In this document: positions 1-10,690 of the stretch, one piece after another
Layout: every line of letters begins with the position of its first letter
Numbering within the stretch: position 1 is the stretch's first letter
DNA from: Blastobasis lacticolella
Lineage: Eukaryota > Arthropoda > Insecta > Lepidoptera > Blastobasidae
Length of the DNA: 64,000 nucleotides
Direction of reading: 5' to 3'
NCBI GenBank assembly: GCA_905147135.1
Contig: LR990067.1
Span: 5,580,001-5,644,000 of the forward strand
Notes under the pieces: generated by a model
What the model was told of the DNA's origin: nothing
Seen by the model: only the letters and a program-made list of their open reading frames with translations
The model's database searches: none
Program-made: the position numbers and the translations under genes

Positions 1-2
1 CT

Positions 3-377
3 CAGAGGAGAACAGGTTATCCACCTGAAGCGGCCATTGTCTACGGACCGTATACGATGAGGTTTTATTTGACCTGTCATAGGAAAATATCGGAATCCTG
101 GGTGCTCAACATCAATGTTGCCCCGACAGGCGTATCTTCTCGTCCACAGTGCTTAAAATTCGAAATCCAGACGAACACTGCCCCAGTGATATCAGAGATC
201 GAATTCATTCAAATCATCGAGTGCGCTACCGGGCATATATTAGTTATTGAATACTTAGGTTATAAGCTATTTGAAAGTGAGAAATGTAGGAGACTAATTT
301 TAATATACATTGACCATAACGTAACGCCTTGGGGGAGGAGGTTTGATAGTGAAGAACTCTGTCAATCTGAGTATTAA
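3..377 (+). CDS. F-box family protein, C-terminal part (cut by window edge)
   Basis: The frame is open from base 3 at the window edge to a TAA at 375-377. It aligns with the last quarter of the two complete 433-residue F-box proteins in this window: a YGPYTM motif (YGPYMM in the others), then a TCHR motif, VSSRPQCLKF, IECATGHI and a closing LILIYID block. The product runs about 15 residues past the usual end. It is clearly more diverged than the palindrome pair and is a separate paralogue. The F-box itself would lie upstream of the window. An internal ATG at 57 is not the real start, because homology continues upstream of it. No stop or frameshift interrupts the visible part, so it may be functional, but this cannot be judged without the 5' end. 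Confidence 0.7.
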   Translation, partial: QRRTGYPPEAAIVYGPYTMRFYLTCHRKISESWVLNINVAPTGVSSRPQCLKFEIQTNTAPVISEIEFIQIIECATGHILVIEYLGYKLFESEKCRRLILIYIDHNVTPWGRRFDSEELCQSEY

Positions 378-540
378 ATTTAAATTTAGGTTTATTCATT
401 ATTATCACAATATGCTGTAACAAAATATAAATACAGAAGGCTTTTGTTGAAAACCGCGATGCAATGCAACTAATACTTTTAAAAAACTTTTTAGAAACTA
501 GTTCGATAATCATTATGGTTCGTCAAAAATACTATTCCGG

Positions 541-870
541 CGATCATTGAAAAAAACCACACGCACACACAATCACGTTCAAATGACGCATTCATAGCGT
601 CCTTCGGCCTCAAATCCTCTATAAAGATATTATTTCATGGTCAATAAATATTAAAATCAGTTTCTTATTACATGCGTTGTAATCAAAGTATTCGAAGACT
701 ATAATATGCCCGCTAGCGCACTTTATGATTTGAATGATGTCAACCGTTAACCACGTTGTCAACATTGGGAAGCTGATCGACCCAGTATTAAATTTTAAAG
801 GCTAAGAATGAGAAGATACGCCTTTCGGGGCAATATTGAGTTTGAGTGTCTATGGAATACGGAAATTCCT
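541..870 (-). pseudogene. F-box gene C-terminus and 3' UTR relic
   Basis: Read on the minus strand, 619-870 matches the last about 80 codons of the F-box gene at 3733-5034, including the GHIIVFEYFDYN stretch. Bases 541-618 match that gene's 3' flank (counterpart about 3649-3730). Two in-frame stops break it: a TAG at 850-852 where the intact genes have a Trp codon, and a TAG at 802-804 in the region of the PQCLKF motif. The fragment lies tail to tail with the partial F-box gene ending at 377. It is a dead duplicate. Confidence 0.75.
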
Positions 871-1361
871 ATAACAAATAATTAATTTCTTAAATCAACA
901 TTTGTAGTGGGTTGAACAGTCCCAGTAGACAAGTAGTATTTGACTGTGTTGCAATAGTCCGAGTTGTGATTATACATTAAGCGCGCTCCACATGTGGACA
1001 GTTCCGCGGAAACACGAGAATGTAGAGGGAGTATTCGTGTAGTCCCGTGCATATTTGGCATGTCTCGCCTATTTCATAGACTAAGTACTTATAGATAGTT
1101 TGTTTTTATTCGATTCGATCGATTTTATATTTATATTTCTAGCGATTTTTTCCGTAACAGGTTCGGGGTACACTTGACCATGATCCAGGATATTAGTAGA
1201 TCAAGTAATTACAGTAGAGCAGCAGCCATAAGCTCTGTGACCCTGTTTACAGTAGATTACCGATATTACACCGATGAATCGATAAAATGTCGCGCGTTTT
1301 GGCACCACCACATCCCTAATAGGCGAGAATGTAGAGGGTCGACCAAAGTCCCGGCAAAATG

Positions 1362-1435
1362 TGTGTGCTTGCGAGCGGGTGTGCGTACGCATGTGCGTGC
1401 ACGTGTGCGCCTGCGTGCGTGCGCGCGTGTGTCAG
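1362..1435. repeat. GT/GC alternating purine-pyrimidine tract
   Basis: About 70 bases of mostly alternating purine and pyrimidine, dominated by gtgcg, cgtgc and tgtg steps. It is an imperfect microsatellite. Short ORFs on both strands here are products of its composition. The flanks (871-1360 and 1436-2330) show no recognisable gene or known repeat apart from short tatc and taa runs. Confidence 0.6.
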
Positions 1436-2334
1436 CTTTAATATATGTCCTACTTATAACTACAGTGTCTTTTATGTGTGAGTATGTATCCAAGACCCCA
1501 GTGAAATATATGAACAACGCTAAATTAAGTAAATAAGATAATATTAATAATAAAAGATATAAATGTCATGTAAAATAAAGTTCTTGGAGGTAGTGCTATC
1601 TGTTAGTACATAGGTTATAAAGTATTTAAGAGAGACTGGGCGAAGTGGACGAGGTGTGGACGCCTGTTGTACTGTGATGTAGTATAATAAGTACCTATGT
1701 TTAAATAGACCTGTTAAATGTTCTTTCCTGTAATTTTGTGTGCAATAAAAAGTTTATCTATTTATCTATCTATCTTTTATGGTTTAATTGTGTTTATGGG
1801 GTCGTGTGTAATAATTATTTTCTAATACGTAATAATTACAATCCAAATAATTTTCTGTAATGCTTAAATGATCTGTAACAATGTTATCAATAAAGTGTCT
1901 ATATCTGTACTGAGCGCTTATTACTCATCTGTTTCAGCTGTAGTATGTGAATTGTTATTTTATTAGAAATTTGCGCGTCGCTATGACGAATTCATCACGA
2001 TCTGTCAACAATCTGTCACATTTCGTCGATGCACTCACAGATGTCATAGATAATTGACCGGCTGCTGGTGCCTATCTACTTTCATAAATAGTTGACAATA
2101 GAGACTTTTTTGTTATACCTTAGGTGCCTACTCAAGGACCTTGGGTAACTTCAATAACTTGATCAGTCTCACCTAGGGCCTAGATGCTTGCTTTTCTGCC
2201 GTCGGTAGTCTACAGAATAGGTAGGTAATCAGTAGAGTAGGTATTATAATAATAATAATAATCATCATTTATTTCAAGTATCTGAAGAATACAATTTGTT
2301 AGTAGGTAGATACAATAACTTAATCTAATGTTAG

Positions 2335-2582
2335 TCATCATCATCACAGCCCATAACAGTCCACTGCAGGACTTCGGGCCTCTCCCACGAAAGGGGAGGT
2401 CATTGCCATAATCTCCACGCTTGGCAGGCGGATTGGAGATCGCAGTGCAGTTGATGTAAATCTACCCAGAAAGATGCTGCTGCCCCACCTTTCGGATTTG
2501 TCCCTTAGTCGCCTCTTACGACACCCACGGGAAGAGATGGGGTGGTGCTATTCTTTGAGGTGGCGGCACCACACACCACACT
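2335..2582 (-). repeat. GATGAT-tailed interspersed element
   Basis: This is one copy of the commonest short repeat in the window. In its own orientation it begins near a gtgtggtg motif, contains a box with gtcgtacaaggcgact, then ctgccaagcgtggagatta, and ends in cagtggactgttatgggctg followed by a gatgatga tail. The copy is reversed, so the atcatcatc tail is on the left. Other copies lie at 16703, 24427, 37715, 44139, 46813, 51180, 53330, 55302, 56508 and 61135. It looks like a SINE or LINE-derived non-autonomous retroelement; I see no coding capacity. Confidence 0.7.
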
Positions 2583-2617
2583 ACTAATGTTAGTATTAAA
2601 GTAAAATCTTCACTGCT

Positions 2618-2910
2618 GTGACGTGCAGGTTACAGCAGTGCCTTATATACGGGCAGTCTAGCATGCCGGCAATCATCGCCAGGACGGTGTTGGAGCTGGC
2701 CCGCAGTCCGCACCCTGCGCACCAGAGACGCGCACCGCTTGCGCATTGTGGTAAAGAAGCAATCGGTGCGCGCCTCCGCGAACATGCCAGAGGCGCTACA
2801 GTAGCGGGGCAGACCCACCACCGCCCTGAACGCGTTATTGAACTGGACGCGAAGGGCTTTGTACGATTTCTGTGTATAATCTACCCATAGGCTACACGTG
2901 ATGTGCAATA
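2618..2910 (-). pseudogene. Non-LTR retrotransposon C-terminal fragment
   Basis: The minus-strand frame encodes a run related to the C-terminal part of the reverse transcriptase relic at 23553-24216. Shared features are the ALRVQFNNAFR block (VLRVQYNNVFR there), the CSASGMFAEARTD motif and an MRK.ASL segment. It covers only the region after the polymerase domain and is cut at both ends, so it is a dead LINE fragment. Confidence 0.7.
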
Positions 2911-2969
2911 TGCTTTAAAAAGCTTAACTCTAGCAATCTATTGAAATGTGAATTTCATTCAGACATTAT

Positions 2970-3275
2970 AGCCAAACCCTTCACTGACCTAAAGTCGAGT
3001 GTCGAGTGGTAACCACGTTCACATATCTACCAGTCGGGGTGACAGTGGACGACCCAAGACCAATATAATCATCACCATAATAACGGTCAATCCCGGTTTA
3101 TGCCAGGGTCCGCTTTCTGACCCTTTCTTCTCCACTTCGCCCCGTCTACCGCACCCTCACGTCTTCGCCATGTGCTATAAAGAAATATTCTTATATTGTG
3201 TTAAAGCCGGTGCTTGCGGTATGGCCTGCTCGCACAGATACAAACTATGGCCCTAGGTCTAGGCACTATCGCAGT
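2970..3275 (+). repeat. Interspersed repeat with RTE-type 3' sequence
   Basis: This repeat contains the module caatcccggtttatgccagg, then tccacttcg, cgtcttcgc and a ctataaagaaatatt section. Related copies lie at 10390-10690 (inverted, the partner in the other palindrome arm) and 51437-51810. A similar module forms the end of the RTE-like relic at 51870-53064, so the element probably derives from, or parasitises, an RTE retrotransposon. It marks the outer part of the palindrome arm. Confidence 0.6.
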
Positions 3276-3732
3276 ATTCGGTAATGGCAACGAACACAAA
3301 TATGAATAAGTGAAAGTCATACATGCAAGATCAAATTATTTACTAAAAGTAGATTATTACTAACAGCTACAGTATCTATTTACATAAACAGAAAGAGTTA
3401 TTAACAAATTACAATATAAATAATGTAAGTCATCTACTTATCATTTAATACCAAATTAACTAACAAAAACAACAAAGTAATTAACAATGACATATTAACA
3501 TTTGATAGAGGTTCACAAAAATAAACCTTAATACGATAAAATAAAACAGAACTTGATGCAATCCTAATTGTAATACACAATTTGTAATAACATCTTGATG
3601 ATATAAAAATTTAAGACGATATTATACGTTAGGCTTATCTATGCATATACGATGATTGAAAAAAAGTACACGCGCACCCACAATCAACTTCAAATCATGC
3701 ATTGGTCCTTCGGTTTCAAATCCTCACAAATA

Positions 3733-5034
3733 CTATTCACCGTCGATAAATATCAAACTCAGTTTCTTATTAAATACGTTGTAATCAAAGTATTCGAACA
3801 CTATTATATGCCCGCTAGCGCACTCTGTGATTTGAATGAGTTCGACTGTTAACCACGTTGTTAACATTGGGTAGCTGATCGAACCGGTAACGAATTTCAA
3901 ACACTGAGGACCCGAAGATACGCTGTTAGGGATAATATTGAGTTTGATCGCCCACGGGAAATACCTATGACAGGTGAATGACATCATATAGGGTCCGTAG
4001 GGAATGATCGTCTCATATTTACTCAAATGAGATGATGGCCTGTGAAAATCTATTTTTAAAATCTGCCTATTAAAGTCTGGATTGCTAACATAGAAACCAA
4101 ATCTTGAAAATTCTTGGAATATATCTTTTGCCGTCATATAATAATAATTATAAGTAAATAGTGTTATTAATGAATTATCTTTTACTGCCACTACGTGTAT
4201 CCAGTAGTCTAGTATAGACGGTCTTCTTAGCAGGTGTACAGTTTTACCAAAAGGTACTATGGCTAATATCTCGTGTTTGTTACTTTCGGCCAATGCATAA
4301 CATTCAAAGCGTACTCTTCCATTTTCCTGTATAACTCTCAGTCTGTGGAGCTTTATCACTGTGTCTTTCTCAGTTTGATAATATACGTCGCTGTTTACCA
4401 CAAACCACGAACACTCGTCCATAAAATCGAATATAACTTGATCGGTTCCTTCGTTTTCAAAACTTTTAGGTAATATTCGCAGTGTGTTCTGATTACTTTG
4501 AATTATTTCTATAACGATAATATCGTCACTTTCTTTGTAATTACGGAAATTGACACCAAACTCTCTCGTATTTACAATTTCACGTTTTATCGCATCAAAG
4601 TACACGACTGCATAAAAATATGTTTCATATCTTTCGCGATCACGACGGTCTGCCAATGGTCGCAGACGCCGTATCGGATAGCAAATTATATTATTCTGTA
4701 GAAGACATACTACACCAATCTGCTCGTGTGGCATATGGTGTACGTAAGAAGAATGTTGGAGTTCATTTATGGCTCGCCAATGATGTAAGGAACGGTACAG
4801 CTGGCACCACGACAGACCCGACGTCCGATAACCGTCTTTATAAACGTCCGGGTAATCCCGGGAGCACTTTTTCATCCAGAAATACTCGCCTAACCCTTCT
4901 ACAAGGTTTTTCCAATGGACACACACTTTACTGCAATTCTCGATGTCGTTTAGAGATAAGTAAGTAAACACGTTGCGAATCATTTCTTCGGGCAGATGAT
5001 TAACTGTAGTTGATGATTCGGGTTGAATACTCAT
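3733..5034 (-). CDS. F-box protein, palindrome copy 1
   Basis: This is an intact single-exon ORF of 433 codons. The N-terminus carries an F-box (about residues 12-55: HLPEEMIRNVFTYL, then NCSKVCVHWKNL, then YFWMKKCSRDYP). F-box proteins normally bind SKP1 and recruit substrates to an SCF ubiquitin ligase, or act as adaptors outside SCF. The remaining roughly 370 residues have no repeat or domain I recognise; no LRR, WD or kelch signature is visible, so the substrate is unknown. The ATG at 5032-5034 is chosen because the same start is kept in copy 2 and the F-box begins within a dozen residues. It is transcribed outward from the palindrome centre. Copy 2 (8626-9927) differs at 18 residues. Clean frame and conserved length suggest a functional gene. 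Confidence 0.85.
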   Translation of the reverse strand: MSIQPESSTTVNHLPEEMIRNVFTYLSLNDIENCSKVCVHWKNLVEGLGEYFWMKKCSRDYPDVYKDGYRTSGLSWCQLYRSLHHWRAINELQHSSYVHHMPHEQIGVVCLLQNNIICYPIRRLRPLADRRDRERYETYFYAVVYFDAIKREIVNTREFGVNFRNYKESDDIIVIEIIQSNQNTLRILPKSFENEGTDQVIFDFMDECSWFVVNSDVYYQTEKDTVIKLHRLRVIQENGRVRFECYALAESNKHEILAIVPFGKTVHLLRRPSILDYWIHVVAVKDNSLITLFTYNYYYMTAKDIFQEFSRFGFYVSNPDFNRQILKIDFHRPSSHLSKYETIIPYGPYMMSFTCHRYFPWAIKLNIIPNSVSSGPQCLKFVTGSISYPMLTTWLTVELIQITECASGHIIVFEYFDYNVFNKKLSLIFIDGE

Positions 5035-5480
5035 CGTGCTTAATGCTTCGAGTTATTTCGTCGTAATTAATGAAATGCTGGCAACCGCAGCGTCGGATGC
5101 ACGGAGCCAAACTAACTAAACTAATGCAATGAATTTTGAAATGTTTTGGTTGGTATACAGGGGTGTCGGAACGCAGGGGACGACCAATGAGTGCAAAGGA
5201 GAAAGACACAAAATAATAGGTATTTAGGTAGTGGATAATATGGTAATAGGTAATTTGGTAATAGATAATTAGGTAATAGTGTAAAATAAAGTGACAATGA
5301 GCGAGTGATAACTTGCGATTAATTATTATCGGGTTGTTTGACCAGAGATCATTTGTGAATCTTCCGCGTGGAAATATTGGAGTGTTTATGTCCTCGATGC
5401 ATTTCTCTTAATCTAAAGTGAGGGCGCAGTGCCTTCGCCATTCATACATGACAGATCTCACTATCACCTACCAGATCTTA
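5035..5480 (-). promoter_or_regulatory. Upstream region of F-box copy 1
   Basis: The sequence before the ATG is shared with copy 2 (8150-8625). It includes a ccgcagcgtcggatgcac block, a run of ttagtttagttag (reverse complement) and a cattggtcgtcccctgcg block. The last block recurs upstream of the broken F-box relative at about 21810-21830, which suggests a common promoter inherited by the family. No TATA box at a convincing distance was identified. The promoter call is inferred from position and conservation. Confidence 0.45.
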
Positions 5481-6553
5481 CCATCATTGTTACCTAAAAC
5501 ATATAACCACGGTGGACTTCACGTCTAACGTTGCAGGTGGTAGTAATATGGTTTTCACGTAGAACATTTTACGTACCCCAGGGACGTGGTACATGCGCGA
5601 AACTGGCCAAAAACCAGCTACGCCACCGCGCGCTGCCTCCCTGCGCTCATAACATCGAAAACTTTTCATCACAGAATTAGTACATTCGCATCTTAGTTGT
5701 CCAATTGTCAAGTGGTGTGCTGTAACCGCATTGCACAACCAAATAATCTTTCACTCCGCGACCAAACTTATTCTTGTTGAAACCATGTCAACTAAAAAAG
5801 AAGGATGGCGGCATCAGAACCATTGCCGTCGGTATGACCTTTCGCCGCAGTGCCGCTAAAATTTGCTGCAACAAGATTGTGCTTAAGTTGTGTGATCTTT
5901 TCAACCGGTCTGTTTATAAATTTCATACGGTGAGGTTTTGGGTCACATGGTGGGTGTAAAGCTGCTGTTCATTCAGTGTAACTTTTTTTTATGTTCTACG
6001 GCAGACAAAGGACCTGGTGAAAGTGGTCACCGCTGGCTCATACGTTTTATAAGTTCTCCGGCGGTTCGTAAGTGTTTACTACACTTTCACTACACATATT
6101 ATCGGGTTTGTTACCACGTAAGTGTTTATATATTTATAAGAACCTAAACTGAATAAATATGTAAGACTTTGACTTTGACAGGAGTTTGTTTATTATTTAT
6201 TTATTATCCAAATACTTAAAGATTTACAGTTGAATTAAAACCAAAACGTCTGGAGAGCCACTACAACATTTAGGTACTTATAACAATATACATTTAATAA
6301 TAGTAAAACTTATTTAATGTTACAGTAACTTAACCAATAAGTAATAATTAAATAATTTATAAGTTCATGATAATTTGATACTACTGAATTAATTGTGTTT
6401 TAACATTGACATAAACTATTAGTAATTCTATTCATGAAACTATTTTAAACGACGATGTATGATTATTACTACGAATAAATGAATAACAATAATAAATTAA
6501 TTTATAAATTTTTGATAACTGGTGCAAAAGACATCAACTTCAAAACGGTCACT
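5481..6553. other. Inner part of left arm, no gene
   Basis: No credible coding sequence. The region contains fragments of interspersed repeats (a ggtcaccgctggctcat module near 6025, a gggtttgttaccacg fragment near 6105) and an AT-rich part from 6180. All of it is mirrored, with small indels, at about 7120-8150. ORFs of 60-80 codons here do not keep their frames between arms. Confidence 0.6.
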
Positions 6554-7119
6554 TATCAATTGTTTTAGAAATGTAAGTGCGTGCGATGTGGGAGCATACC
6601 TGGTGGTGTGGGTACGCGCTAATGCCGACGCAAACAGCTGGTGCCTGCGTCCCTCTCGCGTATTTCGCGTATAATTAGTGAGCATGAAAATAAAGCGCTA
6701 GGGTTATCTACTTTTCCATTCAAAAAGGAGGAAGTAGTGCAATACTAGTGCGAGTTTACGTCTCAGCTCCAACGTGTCAATACCTACCATACCTGATACA
6801 AAAAGAGATGAATAAAAGTAGGGATAATATCCATATATTTTCTTGTACAGATAGCGCCCAAACTCTTTTTGGACCCGTTCTATCATAGGTGTATACGTGA
6901 TTTCACGAGAATCCCACTCCAGCGAATTAATTCGAGTTAACCTCAGACGTTCCGTTTTAGCCGGAACTGACCAACAGTCAGTTTTAGTTGATACGAATCC
7001 TTACGTTGTATAAAATAAAGTGGCTTTTAGATACGGAGCACGTGGTCGGGCGTCCGACCAAGGTCGGCTCGCCGGTCCATCCGAATTAATCCAAAAGCGA
7101 CTTTATTTTGAAGTTTTTA
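6554..7119. other. Spacer between palindrome arms
   Basis: About 570 bases with no counterpart in the opposite arm; it separates the two arms of the inverted repeat. The left part has cttatcaattgttttag and a GC-richer section near 6600-6660. The right part is a short element described separately (6955-7125). No gene is visible. Confidence 0.6.
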
Positions 7120-7125
7120 TACTGA
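6955..7125 (+). mobile_element. Short TIR-like element (aaaataaagtcgc type)
   Basis: The segment has ataaaataaagtggctttt on one side and aaaagcgactttatttt on the other, an imperfect terminal inverted repeat. The internal gtggtcgg and gtccgac sections recur in relatives at 23105-23235 (plus) and 19975-20095 (minus), all preceded by a gatactaatcctta-like string. It is probably a MITE family. It lies at the junction of spacer and right palindrome arm. Confidence 0.5.
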
Positions 7126-8149
7126 CCGTTTTGAAGTTTATGTCTTTGGCACCAGTAATCAAAAATTTATAAAAGCTAAGAATTATAAATTAATTTATTA
7201 TTCATATTCATTTATTCGTAGTAATAATCATACATCGTCGTTTAAAATAGTTTCATGAATAGAATTACTAATAGTTTATGTCAATGTTAAAATACAATTA
7301 ATTCAATAAATAAATTATTTAATTATTACTTACTGGTTAAGTTACTGTAACATTAAATAAGTTTTACTATTATTAAATGTATATTGTGATAAGTACCTAA
7401 ATGTTGTAGTGGCTCTCCAGACGTTTTGGTTTTAATTCAACTGTAAATCTGGAAGTATTTGGATAATAAATAAATAATAAACAAACTCCTGTCAAAGTCA
7501 AAGTCAAACATATTTATTTAGTTTAGGTTCTTATAAATATATAAACACTTATGAACCGCCGGTGAACTTATGAAACGTATGAGCCGGCGGTGACCACCAG
7601 TTGGCCCGCTTACCTTTTTGTCTGCCGTAAAACATAAAAAAAAGTTACACCGAATGAACAGCAGCTTTACACCCACCATGTGACCCAAAACCTCACCGTA
7701 TGAAATTTATGAACAGACCGGTTGAAAAGATCACACAACTTAAGCACAATCTTGTTGCAGCAAATTTTAGCGGCACTGCGGCGAAAGGTCATACCGACGG
7801 CAATGGCTCTGATGCCGCCGTCCTTCTTTTTTAGTTAACATGGTTTCAACAAGTATAAGTTTGGTCGCGGAGTGGAAGATTATTTGGTTGTGCAATGCGG
7901 TTACAGCACACCACTTGACAATTTGACAACTAAGATGCGAATGTACTAATTCTGTGATGAAAAGTTTTCGATGTTATGAGCGCAGGGAGGCAGGGCGCGG
8001 TGGCGTAGCTGGTTTTTGGCCAGTTTCGCGCATGTACCACGTCCCTGGGTACGTAAAATGTTCCACGTGAAAACCATATTTAATACCACCTGCAACGTTA
8101 GACGTGAAGTCCTCCGTGGTTATATGTTTTAGGAAACAATGATGCTAAG

Positions 8150-8625
8150 ACGGCTGAGAGTACCATTTCCAGTACGTTTAAAAGTATACACGTACAAATT
8201 GATGAGTAGGTAGGTGATAGTGGGATCTGTCATGTATGAATGGCGAAGGCACTGCAATCTTACTTTCGATTGAAAGAATGCACCGAGGACAAAAACATCC
8301 AATATTTCCACGCGGAAGATTTACAAATGATCTCTGGTCAAACAACCCGATAATAATTAATCGCAAGTTATCACTCGCTCATTGTCACTTTATCTTACAC
8401 TATTACCTAATTACCTAATTATCTATTACCTAAATACCTTTTAGTTTTGTCTTTCTCTTTTGCACTCATTGGTCGTCCCCTGCGTTCCGACACCCCCGGG
8501 CTAATAGCAACCAAAACATTTCAACATCCATTGCATTAGTTTAGTTAGTTTGGCTCCGTGCATCCGACGCTGCGGTCGCTAGCATTTCATCAATTACGTC
8601 GAAATAACTAGAAGCATTAAGCACG
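8150..8625 (+). promoter_or_regulatory. Upstream region of F-box copy 2
   Basis: This is the counterpart of the region upstream of copy 1. It keeps the cattggtcgtcccctgcg block near 8468-8485, the ttagtttagttagtttgg block near 8540 and the gcatccgacgctgcgg block near 8560 before the ATG at 8626. Together with the similar block near 21810 it is probably the family's promoter and 5' UTR. Role inferred from position and conservation. Confidence 0.45.
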
Positions 8626-9927
8626 ATGAGTATTCAACCCGAATCATCAACTACAATAAATCATCTGCCCGAAGAAATGTTTCGCAACGTGTTGACTTAC
8701 TTATCTCAAAACGACATCGAGAATTGCAGTAAAGTGTGTGTCCATTGGAAAAACCTTGTAGAAGGGTTAGGCGAGTATTTCTGGATGAAAAAGTGCTCCC
8801 GGGATTACCCGGACGTTTATAAAGACGGTTATCGGACGTCGGGTCTGTCGTGGTGCCAGCTGTACCGTTCCTTACATCATTGGCGAGCCATAAATGAACT
8901 CCAACATTCTTCTTACGTACACCATATGCCACACGAGCAGATTGGTGTAGTATATCTTTTACAGAATAATATAATTTGCTATCCGATACGGCGTGTGCGA
9001 CCATTGGCAGACCGTCGTGATCGCGAAAAATATGAAACATCTTTTTATGCAGTCGTGTACTTCGATGCGATAAAACGTGAAATTGTGAATACGAGAGAGT
9101 TTGGTGTCAATTTTCGTAATTACAAAGAAAGTGACGATATCATCGTGATAGAAATAATTCAAAGTAATCAGAACACACTGCGAATATTACCTAAAAGTTT
9201 TGAAAACGAAGGAACCGATCAAGTTATATTCGATTTTATGGACGAGTGTTCGTTGTTCGTGGTAAACAGCGACGTGTATTATCAAACTAAGAAAGACACA
9301 GTGATAAAGCTCCACAGACTGAGAGTTATACAGGAAAATGGAAGAGTGAGCTTTGAAAGTTATGCATTGGCCGAAAGTAACACACACGAGATATTAGCCA
9401 TAGTGCCTTTCGGTAATACTGTACACCTGCTAAGAAGACCGTCTATACTAGACAACTGGATACACGTAGTGGCACTAAAAGATAATTCATTAATAACATT
9501 ATTTACTTATAATTATTATTATATGACGGCAAAAGATATATTCCAAGAATTTTCAAGATTTGGTTTCTATCTTAGCAATCCAGACTTTAATAGGCAGATT
9601 TTAAAAATATATTTTCACAGGCCATCATCTCATTTGAGTAAATATGAGACGATCATTCCCTACGGACCCTATATGATGTCATTCACCTGTCATAGGTATT
9701 TCCCGTGGGCGATCAAACTCAATATTATCCCTAACAGCGTATCTTCGGGTCCTCAGTGTTTGAAATTCGTTACCGGTTCGATCAGCTATCCAATGTTAAC
9801 AACGTGGTTAACAGTCGAACTCATTCAGATCACAGAGTGCGCGAGCGGGCATATAATAGTGTTCGAATACTTTGATTACAACGTATTTAATAAGAAACTG
9901 AGTTTGATATTTATCGACGGTGAATAG
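8626..9927 (+). CDS. F-box protein, palindrome copy 2
   Basis: Intact 433-codon single-exon ORF, about 96% identical in protein to copy 1. The F-box is at about residues 12-55 (HLPEEMFRNVLTYL, then NCSKVCVHWKNL). Differences from copy 1 are 18 residue changes against about 15 silent changes. Codons about 30-105 (roughly 235 bases) are identical, and the final about 100 residues are identical in protein with three silent changes. The first 123 codons hold six of the replacements, four of them inside the F-box. The C-terminal domain is of unknown fold. The likely role is an SCF-type substrate adaptor, inferred only from the F-box. The same ATG as copy 1 was chosen. Confidence 0.85.
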   Translation: MSIQPESSTTINHLPEEMFRNVLTYLSQNDIENCSKVCVHWKNLVEGLGEYFWMKKCSRDYPDVYKDGYRTSGLSWCQLYRSLHHWRAINELQHSSYVHHMPHEQIGVVYLLQNNIICYPIRRVRPLADRRDREKYETSFYAVVYFDAIKREIVNTREFGVNFRNYKESDDIIVIEIIQSNQNTLRILPKSFENEGTDQVIFDFMDECSLFVVNSDVYYQTKKDTVIKLHRLRVIQENGRVSFESYALAESNTHEILAIVPFGNTVHLLRRPSILDNWIHVVALKDNSLITLFTYNYYYMTAKDIFQEFSRFGFYLSNPDFNRQILKIYFHRPSSHLSKYETIIPYGPYMMSFTCHRYFPWAIKLNIIPNSVSSGPQCLKFVTGSISYPMLTTWLTVELIQITECASGHIIVFEYFDYNVFNKKLSLIFIDGE

Positions 9928-10389
9928 TATTTGTAGAGGATTTGAGACCGAAGGACGCTACCAATGCGTGATTTGAAGTTGATTGTGGGTGCGCGTGTAC
10001 TTTTTTTCAATCATCGTATATGCATAGATAAGCCTAACGTATAATATCGCCTTAAATTTTTATATCATCAAGATGTTATTACAAATTGTGTATTACAATT
10101 AGGAGTGCATCAAGTTCTGTTTTATTTTATCGTACTAAGTTTTATTTCTGTGAACCTCTATCAAATGTAAATATGTCATTGTTAATTACTTTGTTGTATT
10201 TGTTAGTTAATTTGGTATTAAATGATAAGTAGATGACTTGCATTATTTATATTGTAATTTGTTAATAACTCTTTCTGTTTATGTAAATAGATACTGTAGC
10301 TGTTAGTAATAATCTACTTTTAGTAAATAATTTGATCTTGCATGTATGACTTTCACTTATTCATATTTGTGTTCGTTGCCATTACCGAA

Positions 10390-10690
10390 TACTGCGATAG
10401 TGCCTAGACCTAGGGCCATAGTTTGTATCTGTGCGAGCAGGCCAGACCGCAAGCACCGGCTTTGACACAATATAAGAATATTTCTTTATAGCACACGGCG
10501 AAGACGTGAGGGTGCCGTAGTCGGCGCGAAGTGGAGAAGAAAGGGTCAGAAAGCGGACCCTGGCATGAACCGGGATTGACTGCTATTATGGTGATGATTA
10601 TATTGGTCTTCGTTCGTCCACTGCCACCCCGACTGGTAGGTATGTAAACGTGGTTACCACTCGACACTCGACTTTATGTCAGTGAAGGGT
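10390..10690 (-). repeat. Interspersed repeat, partner of the one at 2970
   Basis: Mirror copy of the RTE-tail-like repeat at the outer end of the left arm. It contains cgggattgactgctattatg and the complement of the cgtcttcgc module. It was carried along in the inverted duplication and ends close to the outer arm boundary. Confidence 0.6.

Larger units (their letters stand above)
2939..6553. repeat. Left arm of a giant inverted repeat
   Basis: This stretch is repeated in reverse complement at about 7120-10727. Correspondence runs from the outer edge (ttgaaatgtgaatttcattc, mirrored near 10700-10726), through a RTE-tail-like repeat, the F-box 3' flank, the F-box gene and its upstream region, to the AT-rich inner part ending near 6553. 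Inside the gene the arms differ at about 34 of 1302 bases. Outside it there are small indels, for example a section with gggtttgttaccacg at about 6105 that is absent from the other arm. Confidence 0.9.

Noticed and set aside
1174..1536. 120-codon plus-strand ORF and overlapping minus-strand ORFs
   Set aside because: They arise from the GT/GC alternating tract, show no domain and begin near low-complexity sequence.
4273..4967. Plus-strand ORFs of 66-115 codons inside the F-box gene
   Set aside because: They are opposite-strand shadows of the minus-strand F-box gene and reappear as shadows at 8651-9387 in copy 2.
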